Source: Rhizobium sp. R634
GTDB lineage: Bacteria > Pseudomonadota > Alphaproteobacteria > Rhizobiales > Rhizobiaceae
DNA length: 64,000 bases
Direction: 5' to 3'
Assembly: GCF_002211305.1 (NCBI RefSeq)
Contig: NZ_LOKW01000004.1
Coordinates: forward strand, 62,001-126,000
Shown piece after piece: positions 63,874 through 64,000 of the stretch (position 1 is its first letter; each line of letters begins with the position of its first letter). The notes under the pieces are model-generated. The model saw nothing but the letters and a program-made list of their open reading frames with translations, did no database searches and was not told where the DNA came from. The position numbers and the translations under genes are program-made.

Positions 63874-63899
63874 AACGGAGACTGCCCGCTTTTGGTTCC
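63874..63899 (-). promoter_or_regulatory. EcfG-like promoter with one extra spacer base
   Basis: Minus strand: GGAAC (63899-63895), 18 bases, GTT (63876-63874), reading CGTT at the -10. The spacer is one base longer than in the nine promoters of the 17-27 kb island. It faces the DUF1328 gene. The remaining bases to the right edge show nothing I can identify. Confidence 0.5.
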
Positions 63900-64000
63900 C
63901 TGCCCGCTCACGGACGACTTAGGGAGCGCCGCATCGGCTTTGTTCAGCCGAAATGAAAAACGCCATCAAACATCCGGTCGCCCTCATTCGGCTCCGGAGG

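Overview
The window looks like part of a fast-growing Rhizobium genome, most likely the R. leguminosarum/R. etli group. GC and codon use are high in most of it. It is crowded with ABC uptake operons, carries rhizobial-style intergenic palindromes, and contains a glycerol locus in the order known from R. leguminosarum (glpR-glpD-glpSTPQUV-glpK). No rRNA, tRNA, phage, transposase or CRISPR was seen. The mix of catabolic operons would suit a large plasmid or chromid, but no replication gene is present to show that.

Layout. 0-9.5 kb: the tail of a sugar permease, a CocE-type hydrolase, a GAF histidine kinase/LuxR-type regulator pair, and a divergent ribose-type ABC transporter with an SMP-30 lactonase. 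9.6-17.7 kb: a pyridoxamine-oxidase-like stress protein, then a sugar operon (binding protein, two permeases, LacI regulator, FucU/RbsD mutarotase, ribokinase) with its ATPase gene divergent. Two identical 12-bp palindromes lie between them. 17.7-27.3 kb: an island of small and stress-type genes. Nine promoters there read GGAAC-N17-GTT with the same spacing, the signature of the alphaproteobacterial general stress sigma factor EcfG/RpoE. They drive small membrane proteins, a nucleotidyltransferase/phosphoesterase pair, an alcohol dehydrogenase/SDR pair, an isoaspartyl methyltransferase-erythromycin esterase fusion, a DUF421 protein and a DUF4142 protein.

27.3-39.8 kb: a divergent catabolic cluster. 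One arm has a peptide-type ABC transporter, a four-carbon acid sugar kinase and a GntR regulator. The other has a DapA/NanA-type aldolase, a sialidase-like protein, an iron alcohol dehydrogenase and PdxA2. The kinase/PdxA2 pair points to acid-sugar breakdown, but the complete pathway is not one I recognise. 39.8-44.8 kb: a cell-surface block (acyltransferase, flippase, polysaccharide pyruvyl transferase), AT-richer in part, next to a RES/Xre toxin-antitoxin pair. 45.1-49.8 kb: a second ribose-type ABC transporter. 49.8-59.9 kb: the complete glycerol uptake and catabolism locus.

60-64 kb: the remains of a DMT transporter and a LysR regulator, apparently both beheaded by one deletion, then a GNAT acetyltransferase, a DUF992 protein, a glycine-zipper lipoprotein, an EF-hand protein with a clear terminator, and a DUF1328 membrane protein. 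The strongest leads are the stress-promoter island, the methyltransferase-esterase fusion, the acid-sugar cluster, and the one-sided degeneracy of the GlpS/GlpT ATPase pair.
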